From: an uncultured Acidimicrobiaceae bacterium
Lineage (GTDB): Bacteria > Actinomycetota > Acidimicrobiia > Spongiisociales > UBA5794
Assembly (NCBI GenBank): GCA_947259365.1
Contig: CAMYMC010000017.1
Coordinates: 117,704-181,703, forward strand
Reading direction: 5' to 3'
Length of the DNA: 64,000 nucleotides
The first letter of the stretch is position 1. Every line of letters starts with the position of its first letter. Shown here one piece after another: positions 53,255-62,507 of the stretch. Under the pieces are notes generated by a model. It was given only the letters and a program-made list of their open reading frames with translations, had not been told where the DNA came from and made no database searches. The position numbers were made by a program, and so were the translations under genes.

Positions 53255-54772
53255 TCAGCCTGCCCCGAGGACACGCCGCAGCCGCGCCGCGAGTCGAACG
53301 GCGAGCGCGACGATCGTGAGCGTCGGGTTGGCGTAGCCACCCGTCGGGAACACCGAGGAGCCGGCGATGTACAGGTTCTCGGTCGAGTGGACCCGGCAGT
53401 CGGCGTCCACCACGCCCTGCGCCGGGTCGTCGTGCATCCGGGTGGTCCCCATGTGGTGGTCGCCACCGTAGAGCTCCCGGTCGATGTTCTCCCTCGTGAG
53501 TCGGGTGAGGACTGTCCCGACACCGGCGCGCTGAAACTCCTCGGCCACCAGCTCCTGTCCCCGCAACAACGTGCGGACGTCCAAGTCTGCCGGCTGCCAA
53601 CTGAGAGAGGGCTGCCTGCTGTGAGGAGCCATGAGCATCAGGCCAGCGTGATCGACGCGGTCCGAGCGCGTGACCCGGCTCATCGGGTTCGGCGCCTGCT
53701 CGCTCATGACATCGACGCCGAGGATCCAATCGCCGGGGGCCCCTCCGGCTCGCTCGATGTCGGACCGAACATCGGCCGGGAGGCCGGCGACCGCCGTCGG
53801 CACGAGAGAGAAGCAATACCCGAGGAGATGATCGGACCGCACGGTGGTCTCGCGGATGCGGTACATCTGCTGCACCGGCGTACCACGTACCACGTGCCAC
53901 GAATGGAGAGCCGGCTGCTCGAGCCACCCTGGCTCCCCGGGTATGAGCACGGCAGTGAGCGCATGGAAATGCTCCATGAAATGGGTGCCGACGAGCCCGT
54001 GCTCGTTCCCCACGCCGGCTCGACGCCGGCCCCGCGAGACCAGCAGCAACCGGGGATTCTCGATGCCACCGCCGGCGAGCACGAAGATGGCTGCTGTCGC
54101 CGATACCTCTGAGCCCACACGCGTTACGGCATGAGCCTCGCAGACCCGGTCGCCCGTCGCCTGCATCTCGAGCTCGTGCACGGTGACGTGGTGGTAGAGG
54201 CGAAGGTTCTCCGACGCACCCACGACGGCCAGGGGATCCCTCGTGAATCGACCCGCCGGACCACCCTGGAACACGATCGGTTCGAAGCTCGGAGTCACGA
54301 AAGGGTGATTCCCGTCGCGGTCGAGCGCCCAGCCCCCGACCGTGTAGTCCAGGGGGCCGAGACCGCAGATCTCTTGGGCTTTCTCATAATGAGAGGTCAG
54401 CTCGTCGATGCCGAACGGCCACCCCGATCGGGGCACCCAGCTCCGGGACTCCAAGTCGATTGGGTCGAGTGGACGATACCGGGCTCCCGCCGGGTCGACC
54501 CCGACGTCGAGTGACCAAAAGGTCGCGGACCCGCCAAAGCCCCTCCACCGCGAGTGCTCCAGGTCTTTGTATAGGAGGCCAACGTTCTCTCCCACGCTGA
54601 GCCGATAGGACGATGGATCCCAGTCGATCGACCCGCTCTCGAGAACACAGACCTCGACGCCGAGCCGACCGAGCTCGAGTGCGAGCGTCAGGCCCGCCGG
54701 TCCGGCTCCGATCACACAAACGTCGGCGTGGAGCTTGGAGGACGAGTCAAGTGTGCGAGCGTCGATGATCAT
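53255..54772 (-). CDS. GMC-family FAD-dependent oxidoreductase
   Basis: A 505-residue flavoprotein of the glucose-methanol-choline oxidoreductase family. The ADP-binding motif VCVIGAGPAGLTLALELGRL lies near residue 20; GGSATFWSL, IFVLAGGGIENPRLLLVS and the C-terminal HHMGTTRMHDDPAQG (catalytic His) with LYIAGSSVFPTGGYANPT are family signatures. It probably oxidises a sugar or alcohol moiety; in a glycan locus it could act on a nucleotide sugar or aglycone. ATG 54772 is used. It diverges from the GT4 gene at 54883. It has no signal peptide. Confidence 0.92.
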   Translation of the reverse strand: MIIDARTLDSSSKLHADVCVIGAGPAGLTLALELGRLGVEVCVLESGSIDWDPSSYRLSVGENVGLLYKDLEHSRWRGFGGSATFWSLDVGVDPAGARYRPLDPIDLESRSWVPRSGWPFGIDELTSHYEKAQEICGLGPLDYTVGGWALDRDGNHPFVTPSFEPIVFQGGPAGRFTRDPLAVVGASENLRLYHHVTVHELEMQATGDRVCEAHAVTRVGSEVSATAAIFVLAGGGIENPRLLLVSRGRRRAGVGNEHGLVGTHFMEHFHALTAVLIPGEPGWLEQPALHSWHVVRGTPVQQMYRIRETTVRSDHLLGYCFSLVPTAVAGLPADVRSDIERAGGAPGDWILGVDVMSEQAPNPMSRVTRSDRVDHAGLMLMAPHSRQPSLSWQPADLDVRTLLRGQELVAEEFQRAGVGTVLTRLTRENIDRELYGGDHHMGTTRMHDDPAQGVVDADCRVHSTENLYIAGSSVFPTGGYANPTLTIVALAVRLAARLRRVLGAG

Positions 54773-54882
54773 TCGGTGCCTGGCTATAGACTCCGGCCCA
54801 GCCACCCACACCCATCGTGGCTCTCGCGGTCGCAGCGAGGGTACACGACGGCCGCTTCTCCAGACCGGAGCTCAGACGGAGC

Positions 54883-56157
54883 ATGGAGGAAGACGACGCA
54901 CGGGCGAGGATCGCGTTCTTCGACTACCCAGACGTCTTCGAGGACTTCTATCCGCACATCGGCGTCGACCAGTCGAGCTTTGCTACGACCTGGTCCGCGA
55001 CCGGCAACCACGCGTTCGTTCAGCTCATCCAGGAGACCCTCGCCGACATCTCGTGGTATGCGATCACGCTCGAGCCGGAGCTCGAGGCAGCAGAACATGC
55101 GATCGGATGCCGCGTCGAGTTCGTCCGGTCGTCGTGGCTGCACCGACTGTTGTGGCGGGCCTTTTATCTGCCGAAGTCCGCGTGGCGCTGGCGACGCGCC
55201 TACCCGGCGTTTGCGACGATCGCGTCCTATCTCGCGCCGCTTTCATGGGAGCTCTTCCGGCGGCTCCGCCGCGATCGCCCAACGGCGTTGCTGCTCCAGG
55301 ACTATGCATCCGGTCGCTTCGACGTCATGTGGGTGGCAGCACGCGCGCTCGGCGTCCCGTTGCTCGCGTATCACTCGGGAAGCACCTTGGAGGGATTCTC
55401 GGGTCGATGGGTCCGATCCGTGACGTTACGGCGCGCCGATTGGGTGCTTGCATCGAGCGCGACCGAGCTCGAGATGCTGGTCGGCCGGTTCGGCGTCCGT
55501 CGGGTGGCGGTGAGCGTCGTCCTCACACCGATCGATACGGATCGCTTTCGCCCCCTCGACCGTGAGGTTGCGTGCCGCGCCGCAGGCGTTTCGGCGGCGC
55601 GACGCTACTTCGTCTTCCTCGGCCGCCTCGACGATCGTGTCAAGCGGGTCGGTGCGCTGATCCGCGTCTTCGCGAAGCTCGCCGGTGACCACCCGGACAT
55701 CGACCTGTTGATCGGTGGCGACGGACCCGACGCGCAGGTGCTCCGCCAGCTCGGGGATGCGGTCGCACCGGGGCGGGTCCACTTCCTCGGCTGGATTCCC
55801 ACTCCCGACGAGCGGGGTGCGCTGCTCAACTGTGGCGAGTGCCTGGTGCTCCCGTCGAGGCGCGAGGGCTTTCCGACCGTCGTAGGCGAAGCCCTCTCCT
55901 GCGGGATCCCCGTCCTCGCAAGCGACGTCGGGGGGGTGTCGGAGGTCGTGCGAGCAGACGAGACGGGATGGCTCGTCGCACCAGAGGACGACGACGGCCT
56001 CGAGCAGGCGATGCGATGGGTGGCTTCGCATCGCGATGACGTTCGCGCGATGCGGGCCGCCGCTCGGGACACCGCGGTGCGCCGTCTCTCGAGGAAGGTC
56101 GTCCGCGAGGAGCTGGAACGCTGCCTCCGGGCGGTGGGCGTGATCGCGCAGGCGTAG
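54883..56157 (+). CDS. Family 4 glycosyltransferase
   Basis: A 424-residue GT-B enzyme. The C-terminal nucleotide-sugar domain is clear: YFVFLGRLDDRVKRVGALIR, LLIGGDGPDAQVLRQL and the EX7E motif in SRREGFPTVVGEALSCG, followed by VLASDVGGVSEVV. The N-terminal half has an unusual helical insertion (SSWLHRLLWRAFYLPKSAWRW) that may lie on the membrane surface. ATG 54883 is preferred because conservation begins soon after; GTG 54817 is an in-frame alternative. It is the only plus-strand gene between two minus-strand runs and converges with the first GT paralogue (4 bases between stops). Confidence 0.88.
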   Translation: MEEDDARARIAFFDYPDVFEDFYPHIGVDQSSFATTWSATGNHAFVQLIQETLADISWYAITLEPELEAAEHAIGCRVEFVRSSWLHRLLWRAFYLPKSAWRWRRAYPAFATIASYLAPLSWELFRRLRRDRPTALLLQDYASGRFDVMWVAARALGVPLLAYHSGSTLEGFSGRWVRSVTLRRADWVLASSATELEMLVGRFGVRRVAVSVVLTPIDTDRFRPLDREVACRAAGVSAARRYFVFLGRLDDRVKRVGALIRVFAKLAGDHPDIDLLIGGDGPDAQVLRQLGDAVAPGRVHFLGWIPTPDERGALLNCGECLVLPSRREGFPTVVGEALSCGIPVLASDVGGVSEVVRADETGWLVAPEDDDGLEQAMRWVASHRDDVRAMRAAARDTAVRRLSRKVVREELERCLRAVGVIAQA

Positions 56158-56161
56158 GCGC

Positions 56162-57298
56162 TCACACGATCCCGAGGTCGTCGAGCAGCCTCCCCAGGAC
56201 CACCCGGGAGTCGAGATGCTCTTCGGCTATCCGCCGAGCCGCCACAGCATGGGCCGGGTAATCCCCTTCGATGGATCGAACCGCAGCAGCGGCCCCCTCG
56301 GCGTCCATCACGGCGAAGAGCCCGAGCCCGGTGGGGAGGTGATCGGAGAATCCGTTCTCCTGGAGGATGACGGGCCGCCCTGTTGCCAGGCTGTAGCCGG
56401 CCGTGTCGCTGAACCATCCCGCGTTCGTCTCCACCCTGACGTTCTTGGCGACGCTGAAGTAGCCGCGCGAACCGCGAAGAAAGCGCTTGAACGAGGCGAT
56501 CGACGACGTCACCCGGTGCGGGTCGGTGAGCGACCACCCATGGGCTCGCAGCTCGTCTCGGGGCGGTGCCCCGGCTACCGCGAGCGTGAACGGCGCCTCC
56601 ACCAGCCGGGGAAGCGTCATGAAGCGCGCGAATTCGACGTCCTTCTGTCCGTACGTCGTGCCCAGGTACTCGAGCTCATTGTGCGACCGCCAGTTCATGA
56701 TCGTGACGTAGGCGCCGTCCGGGGACGCCGGATGGTCGGGATAGTCGCTGATGAGCACAGGTGAGTGGGTGTGCCGCCATTCGATGCCCGCAGTGGGCGC
56801 CGGAGAGCGATCGGTTCCGATGTTGAGACCCACCGTGTAGTAGACGTCGTACGTCGGAGGATCCGGATCGGATTGGAGCTCCAGCTTGATCTGAAACCAT
56901 CCCGGCTCGCCGTCGATGAACACCCGCAGGCCGCTCGTCGCCGACTCCTCCCGCCAGTCACCCCATTCGAGATCGAGGAAGACATCGGCGCTCGCGAAGG
57001 CGTCAGCGACCTCCGATCGGGACATGCCGTGGTAGCGGCCTGATTCGTCGACGTAGCACCACCGTCCGTCGAGCCCGTGTCGCCCGAGCACCGAGGCGAC
57101 GGTCCGCAGGCCGTAGGAGCAGTCGCTGCCCGTCGTCCCGGTCGTCGGGTCGAAGCACGAGTCGGGCCACGTGGCCTTCTCCACGAAAACGACGTCATGG
57201 CCGAGCTGGTGGAATCCCCCGACCCAGCCGAGGAACCACTGGACCATCCCGGCCATTGGGTAACGGACCATGGTGCCGCTCACCACGATACGAGCCAA
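56162..57298 (-). CDS. GT-B-like glycosyltransferase-family paralogue 1
   Basis: A 378-residue protein of a family that recurs four times in this region (also 59304, 60469, 62504). The N-terminus (ARIVVSGTMVRYPMAGMVQW, then LGHDVVFVEK) is a Rossmann opening. The C-terminal block YFSVAKNVRVETNAGWFSDT, YSLATGRPVILQENGF and LPTGLGLFAV matches the nucleotide-sugar-binding half of GT-B enzymes. It is closest to paralogue 3. TTG 57298 has AGGAG eight bases upstream and is the best start. I do not know an assigned substrate for the family. It diverges from the deacetylase-like gene at 57474. Confidence 0.78.
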   Translation of the reverse strand: MARIVVSGTMVRYPMAGMVQWFLGWVGGFHQLGHDVVFVEKATWPDSCFDPTTGTTGSDCSYGLRTVASVLGRHGLDGRWCYVDESGRYHGMSRSEVADAFASADVFLDLEWGDWREESATSGLRVFIDGEPGWFQIKLELQSDPDPPTYDVYYTVGLNIGTDRSPAPTAGIEWRHTHSPVLISDYPDHPASPDGAYVTIMNWRSHNELEYLGTTYGQKDVEFARFMTLPRLVEAPFTLAVAGAPPRDELRAHGWSLTDPHRVTSSIASFKRFLRGSRGYFSVAKNVRVETNAGWFSDTAGYSLATGRPVILQENGFSDHLPTGLGLFAVMDAEGAAAAVRSIEGDYPAHAVAARRIAEEHLDSRVVLGRLLDDLGIV

Positions 57299-57473
57299 GT
57301 GACAACTCCTCGTTTCCCGTCTCCCGGCGGGAAGGGTACCAACGACGGTATCCGAGCCCGGAGATGCGGGTGGGGCAGCTCCGTCGGTTCGCTGGCCGAT
57401 GGGCGGGCCACTGCTGCGCCTAGCCTTTGCGGCGGCCGCAGCAGGAGAACAAGCGCCGAGCGTGAGGGCAGCA

Positions 57474-59252
57474 ATGGACACGACCGGGAAGGGGGGCCAC
57501 GTGGCAGCCGACCGCCGACCCGTCCTCCTCGTCTCCTCTGCACACGAAACGCCGGCGAGGGCTCGGGTCTGGGGCAACGGGGGATGGGAGAGGCCGGAGG
57601 ATCGCGAGGCTCTCGACTGGCTCGTCCTCCTCACGTACATGGGCTGGGGCGTCGCCATCTCATCGACCGATGCCGTCGAATATCACCTCACTGACGAGAC
57701 GAGATGGTTGATCCTCGCAACCGAACCGTCGGGGATCGGATCCCGGGCCGTCCGTGCCATCGAGAGTCGGATGGAGCGGGCCCCGCTGGGTGTCGTCGCC
57801 AGAGCCGCGCCCCACGGGTCGCCCCTCGCCCGCCTGTCGGGCGTTGCGACGTCGACCCCCCGAATGGAGGCGGGAACTGAGCTCTCGTGGGCCACTAACG
57901 GGCGTAGCGTCGCCTGCACGCTGCGAGCCCCCCTTCGCGCCTCCGAACTCGAGGTGTCGGGCGGCGCGACCGTCTGGGCCACGCTCGAGGAGCGGCCCCT
58001 CATCGTGGAGCGCCGCGTTGGCGGTGGCGTGGTGTGCACGCTGGGCTTCCAGCCGAGTGCGGCGCGCGACGCCGCCGGGGAGGCGACGGCGCTGCTCCGC
58101 CGATTGTTGGTCACGGCGCTGAATGAGCCGGCGGCGTGGTTCGACCTCGACGGGACCCTGGTATTGCGGATGGATGATCCCGGGACTGCGCAGAACGTCC
58201 ACTTCGAGGGGTGGGCATATCGGGAGCTGAGTGGAGAGGACTGGGACTCTGTAGCGAACGAGCTGGCGCGTAGGAACGCCCGGCTCTCCATCGGGTATTG
58301 CCCAGGTTGGGTGGACGACGGTGATGCCGCCAAGGGGCGGCTCGAGGTCTCGGGGTCAGTAGTGAGGCGAACACCGGGCGCCGTCCACCCGTCCCCAGCG
58401 GTGCGATACACCGATGTCGCCGGCCTTCTCCCCGGCACGCTCCACGACTACTCGTCCGAGTATGCAGGCATCCAGAGGCTCAGAGCACGTGGGCTCGGCG
58501 ACGTCGAGCTTCACGGTTACACCCACATGCACCCCGACCACACCGCCTGGGCGACGGCCGCCAACAGGCATGAGGAGCAGGCTTGGTACCGGGAGCTCGG
58601 CGCAGACGCATCCCGTGCCATTCGCAGCAGACCCGACTCGGACCACCCCCTGCGCCTCGGTGTCGCGGAGCTCGGCCGATGGTTCGGGGGCTCGGATCCG
58701 ACTGCGCTGATATGTCCCGGCGACGAGTGGACAACGGACGTCCTGTCCACTGCGCTCGACCTCGGCTTCCGGTTTGTCTCGAGCTACTACCTGGCGACCC
58801 GCATCGACGGCCGCTTCTGTTGGGCCACGCAGATCTGCGCTCCCTATCTGGATCAACCGGATCACACTTGGTTTGCCTCCGGGCTCCCGGTCGTCGGCTA
58901 CTTCCACGACCGGGAGGTGTCTGCAAGCGGCGTGCAGTGGCTGGCGGACGCTCTCGACGCCTGGACGGACGCCGGAGCGAGACGCCTCATCGATTTCCGT
59001 GAGCTGGCGTTCGTGGCGAGCTCACGGCTCCGTTTCTATCTCGCCCCCGGCGGCGCCCACACGCTCCTCGTCACCGGGACCGCCGGGCGAGTTCCGGCTC
59101 GCGAGGTGCCGGTGCGAATCCGGGGCCGCCATGGCAGAATCCCCGCCGAGCTCGCGCTCGTCACCGACACGTCGATTGTGGACCTCGCTGTGACCGACGC
59201 AGGTGACGGAACCGGGCTCGCGTGGATCCCACCCACAGCGATGGCCGGGTGA
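57474..59252 (+). CDS. Polysaccharide-deacetylase-like (NodB/DUF2334-type) protein
   Basis: A 592-residue protein with a C-terminal half that resembles the carbohydrate-esterase-4/NodB barrel. It has VLRMDDPG (Asp-Asp metal/catalytic pair), LSIGYCPGWVDDGD, LHGYTHMHPDH (His pair) and ALICPGDEWTTDV. The N-terminal half (about 1-240) is a Rossmann- or GAT-like fold with strands but no recognised motif. ATG 57474 has GAGGG upstream; GTG 57501 is possible. No signal peptide is visible, so it may act in the cytoplasm on lipid-linked glycans or on a small molecule. It lies among the four GT paralogues. Confidence 0.72.
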   Translation: MDTTGKGGHVAADRRPVLLVSSAHETPARARVWGNGGWERPEDREALDWLVLLTYMGWGVAISSTDAVEYHLTDETRWLILATEPSGIGSRAVRAIESRMERAPLGVVARAAPHGSPLARLSGVATSTPRMEAGTELSWATNGRSVACTLRAPLRASELEVSGGATVWATLEERPLIVERRVGGGVVCTLGFQPSAARDAAGEATALLRRLLVTALNEPAAWFDLDGTLVLRMDDPGTAQNVHFEGWAYRELSGEDWDSVANELARRNARLSIGYCPGWVDDGDAAKGRLEVSGSVVRRTPGAVHPSPAVRYTDVAGLLPGTLHDYSSEYAGIQRLRARGLGDVELHGYTHMHPDHTAWATAANRHEEQAWYRELGADASRAIRSRPDSDHPLRLGVAELGRWFGGSDPTALICPGDEWTTDVLSTALDLGFRFVSSYYLATRIDGRFCWATQICAPYLDQPDHTWFASGLPVVGYFHDREVSASGVQWLADALDAWTDAGARRLIDFRELAFVASSRLRFYLAPGGAHTLLVTGTAGRVPAREVPVRIRGRHGRIPAELALVTDTSIVDLAVTDAGDGTGLAWIPPTAMAG

Positions 59253-59303
59253 CGTGCCGGCGACGGCCCGATACCAGGCCCGCCGCACCCCTACACACGG
59301 GTG

Positions 59304-60458
59304 TCAGCTCACCGTATCCAGAAGGGCGCCGAGCACGCGACGGGCATCGAAGTACTCCTCGGCGATCTCCCGGGCGGCGGCGCAGTGCGCCTCGTAGTCC
59401 TCGATCACGCTACCGATCGCCCCCACTGCCTCGTCCTCGTTTGAGAACGCCAGGACCCCTCTGCCGCTGGGAAGCCACGAGGTGAACCCTGTGTCTTGGA
59501 GGATCACAGGCCGGCCCGTCGCCAGGTAGGCGGCAGACCGCTCGCTGAACCACCCGCTGTTCGAGATCACGTAGCCGTGCTTCGCCACGGAGAACTCGCC
59601 CTTCGACCGCTGTATGAAGCGCTGATATCTCCAAGGATCCTTGGAGATGGCAAGCGGATCGGCGAGCTTCCATCCCTTGGCTGCCAACCTACCCCTCGGT
59701 GCATCAACGCCTCCCACGGCAATCTCGAACACCTCACCCACGCGCTGTGGAAGATCGAAGACGAGGGGGAAAGAGTCTGACTTCATGCCGTAGGTTGCTC
59801 CCTCGTACTCGCGTGGCCTGTAGCTGTCCCACTGCATCACCGTCGTGAAGTGTCCGGTGGGAACAGGCCCGACGGGCTTCCAATTCGCCAGCACCACCGG
59901 CTGGCAGGTGGGCCTCCACGGATAGCCGTCGTTCGGGATCGAGGAGTCGCCTCTGTGAATGTTCCTTCCGAAGGTGAAGAAGGCGTTGTGGTGTGCGGTC
60001 AGCCGCGCTCTATCGGGATCGGTGAGGTTTCGGATCTGACCGAACGCCGGGTCCGTGTCGATCATCACCCGGCACCGGACGGCGTCCATCCACGGCCGTA
60101 GCCGATTCGACGCAGAGACGTTCACGAGGACGTCTGCGGTCCGGCAGTACTCCAGCGCCGAGCCGGCTGCGGGCCCGAACCACTGAGCGGTGTGCGCGTC
60201 GAAGTACGTCCAGCGATCGCCCAGTCCGACGCCTCGGAACGCGTCCTCGGCGAACGCTAGGCCGTACGTCGGATCGGTGCCGCTGGCGCCGCTCCGCGGG
60301 TCGTAGCAGGACCATTGGTGATCGTCGCTGTCCTCGATGTACATCACATCGTGACCGAGCGCGCGAAGCCCCAGTGCGTAGTGAAGGTAGTGCCACGCCA
60401 TGCCGCCGAGGGGCCCCCGCACGATGTATCCCATGACGACGATTCGGAGAGAGTTCAT
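59304..60458 (-). CDS. GT-B-like glycosyltransferase-family paralogue 2
   Basis: A 384-residue paralogue. It has RIVVMGYIVRGPLGGMAWHY, LGHDVMYIEDSDD, a central VLVNVSASNRLRPWMD and DTDPAFGQIRN strand-loop, and the conserved C-terminal FSVAKHGYVISNSGWFSERS, AAYLATGRPVILQDTGF, PSGRGVLAFSNEDEAV. Pairwise by eye it is nearest to the broken paralogue 4. ATG 60458 begins at the first strand; the Shine-Dalgarno is weak. It follows paralogue 3 after 10 bases on the same strand. Its product would act in the cytoplasm. Confidence 0.8.
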   Translation of the reverse strand: MNSLRIVVMGYIVRGPLGGMAWHYLHYALGLRALGHDVMYIEDSDDHQWSCYDPRSGASGTDPTYGLAFAEDAFRGVGLGDRWTYFDAHTAQWFGPAAGSALEYCRTADVLVNVSASNRLRPWMDAVRCRVMIDTDPAFGQIRNLTDPDRARLTAHHNAFFTFGRNIHRGDSSIPNDGYPWRPTCQPVVLANWKPVGPVPTGHFTTVMQWDSYRPREYEGATYGMKSDSFPLVFDLPQRVGEVFEIAVGGVDAPRGRLAAKGWKLADPLAISKDPWRYQRFIQRSKGEFSVAKHGYVISNSGWFSERSAAYLATGRPVILQDTGFTSWLPSGRGVLAFSNEDEAVGAIGSVIEDYEAHCAAAREIAEEYFDARRVLGALLDTVS

Positions 60459-60468
60459 GGCAGCGGAG

Positions 60469-61623
60469 CTATCCGCTCGGGCCCGAACCGACGCCGAGCT
60501 CCAGGAGAAGGGACGAGAGCACCTTTCGCGCATCGAGGTACTCGACTGCGATGCTTCGCGCGGCCTCGGAGTGCCGCCGCGGGCGGGTGCATATCGTGTC
60601 GATGGCGGACGCGGCTTCATCGAGGGAACCCACGGCGAAGAGCCCTTCGCCGGTCGGCAGGTGCGCGCTGAACCCCGTTTCTTGCATCACCACCGGCCGC
60701 CCCAATGCGAGGTACGCCGCGCTGCGGTCGCTGAACCACCCGGTCTGCAGCGCGACGAAGACATGTTTCGCGACGCTGAACTCCCCTGTGGACCTGCGCA
60801 GGTAGTCGACGAACGAATCGAACGTGATGGTCGTTCGCCGACCGTCGCGCACGCTCCAACCGGCACCGCGAAGCTTGTCACGAGGGACATCGGAGCCCGA
60901 AACCGCCACCTCCATTCTCCGTCCGACCTTCCTCGGAAGGTCCAAGAACTTTTCGAACTCGACGTCCTTCTGGTAGTACATGCGCCCTTCGTACTCGATC
61001 CGTCCATGCGATGCCCAGTTCATCACCGTCGTGAACATCGGGTCCGAGGTCGGAGGGCGTGCTTCGAACATGTCGATGACCACGGGGTGATAGCTGTGCA
61101 ACCACTCCCGGCCGGCGGTCGGGGCTGGACTGCTGCTGGTCCCCACATTTCGGCCGTTGGTGACGTACGCGTCGTAGCCGCCGTCGGGGTCGAGCTCGCC
61201 CGCTTCCATCCTGATCTGGTTGAAGCCCGGCTCACCGTCGATGAGGACGCGCAAGCCCGAGGACTGTGACTCATCGAGCCACGCGCCGTGGGTTCCCATG
61301 TCGATGAACACATCGGCGTCCGAGAATATGCGCTCTATGCCGACACGGTCGATGCCGTGATACGTCCCTGACACATCAACGAAGCACCACCGATCGCCGA
61401 GACCGAAGCGACTCAGCAGTAGAGCCGCCGCCGCGATGCCGCGAGAGCAGTCATCGCTCATGACATTCGCAACCGGGTCGAAGCACGTGCCCGGGTCCGC
61501 CTTCTCGACGAAGTACACCTCGTGGCCGAGCCGCTGGAGACCGACGAGGTACTGCAGCACGTGCGACATCATCCCGCCTTGCGGGTAGCGCACGAAATAG
61601 GAGCCGAAGACGATCCGAGCCAC
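60469..61623 (-). CDS. GT-B-like glycosyltransferase-family paralogue 3
   Basis: A 384-residue paralogue. The opening is ARIVFGSYFVRYPQGGMMSH with LGHEVYFVEKADPG; the middle has SSGLRVLIDGEPGFNQIRME and YYQKDVEFEKFLDLP. The C-terminal block is FSVAKHVFVALQTGWFSDRS, AAYLALGRPVVMQETGFSAH, LPTGEGLFAV. Its N-terminal half is closest to paralogue 1 (shared DSCFDP/GTCFDP and YHG elements), which suggests two pairs of duplicates. GTG 61623 starts two bases after the stop of the pyruvyl-transferase gene, so the two are coupled. Confidence 0.8.
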   Translation of the reverse strand: MARIVFGSYFVRYPQGGMMSHVLQYLVGLQRLGHEVYFVEKADPGTCFDPVANVMSDDCSRGIAAAALLLSRFGLGDRWCFVDVSGTYHGIDRVGIERIFSDADVFIDMGTHGAWLDESQSSGLRVLIDGEPGFNQIRMEAGELDPDGGYDAYVTNGRNVGTSSSPAPTAGREWLHSYHPVVIDMFEARPPTSDPMFTTVMNWASHGRIEYEGRMYYQKDVEFEKFLDLPRKVGRRMEVAVSGSDVPRDKLRGAGWSVRDGRRTTITFDSFVDYLRRSTGEFSVAKHVFVALQTGWFSDRSAAYLALGRPVVMQETGFSAHLPTGEGLFAVGSLDEAASAIDTICTRPRRHSEAARSIAVEYLDARKVLSSLLLELGVGSGPSG

Positions 61624-61625
61624 GG

Positions 61626-62507
61626 TCAACGATCCCGATCCACGGCGGCGACAAAGCGATCCCGGATCTCCTCCACCCGTCGCCGAGCCCGAGCGGCGCA
61701 CTCTCGGGCCGCCCGTCGGCCGGCATCACTCAGACAGAAGTCGAGGCCCTCTGCCAACGCGTTTAGGTCGATCGAATCAGCGGTAAAGCACACCGGCCAG
61801 CCGATCGTGGAGGCCTGGCGGGCGATCTTCGCACCGCCAGCGATCGGATCGATCGCCAAGGCCGGAACACCGTTCTTCAGGGCAAGAACCAAGCCGTGGA
61901 GCCGAGTCGTCACGACCGCATCCATCCCGCCGATCGTCGACTCCACCTGCTCCGGTGTCCGGAGGCCGGTGCTGTTCTCGTCCAGTCGGGTGTCGATCGA
62001 GATCCTGGCGACCTCGCGATTGGAGAGGAGCTCCTCGATCACGTCGTCGGCGATCGAGTGCAGACCACGATCTCCGTACTCGGACTGCGGATGAACCCTG
62101 ACGACACCCACGAGGGGGACGGTGCGAGTCGCGGCGAGAAAGGTGATGTCGGGATTCGCCGTCCTCGAACTGTCCCGCTCGATCAGCACGTCGAACGGGT
62201 CCCACTCGTCGAGCGCCTGCAGCATCGACAGGTCCACGCCTACGAGGCGGCAGTGTGCGAACCGCAGAAGGAAGTCTGTGATGGGGGGTCCGTTGCCAAA
62301 CGGCCCACACACGAATACGACCTGGGAGTAGTCGCTCGGATCGACCCTTCGCCAGTCGACACCCCCTTCGAAAGGCGGGGCCAGCGCGACGTCGAACCGA
62401 TGGCTGGCTGCGTCGAGCCATTCCGAAACCAGGTCGCGGGCGAGAAGGTCTCCCGCCGTCGCACCCATTCCCCGGAAGCTGAACCAACCAGCGACAAGGG
62501 TCTTCAT
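61626..62507 (-). CDS. Polysaccharide pyruvyl transferase family protein
   Basis: A 293-residue member of the CsaB/WcaK-type family, which transfers pyruvate from phosphoenolpyruvate to a sugar to form a ketal, or acts as a related GT-like enzyme. The start (KTLVAGWFSFRGMGATAGD) matches the family opening, and the C-terminal VVTTRLHGLVLALKNGVPAL is the diagnostic Arg-Leu-His-Gly helix, followed by AIDPIAGGAKI. It is shorter than most members (350-400), mainly in the middle. ATG 62507 overlaps the stop of the paralogue-4 gene (ATGA), so it belongs to the same operon. Confidence 0.87.
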   Translation of the reverse strand: MKTLVAGWFSFRGMGATAGDLLARDLVSEWLDAASHRFDVALAPPFEGGVDWRRVDPSDYSQVVFVCGPFGNGPPITDFLLRFAHCRLVGVDLSMLQALDEWDPFDVLIERDSSRTANPDITFLAATRTVPLVGVVRVHPQSEYGDRGLHSIADDVIEELLSNREVARISIDTRLDENSTGLRTPEQVESTIGGMDAVVTTRLHGLVLALKNGVPALAIDPIAGGAKIARQASTIGWPVCFTADSIDLNALAEGLDFCLSDAGRRAARECAARARRRVEEIRDRFVAAVDRDR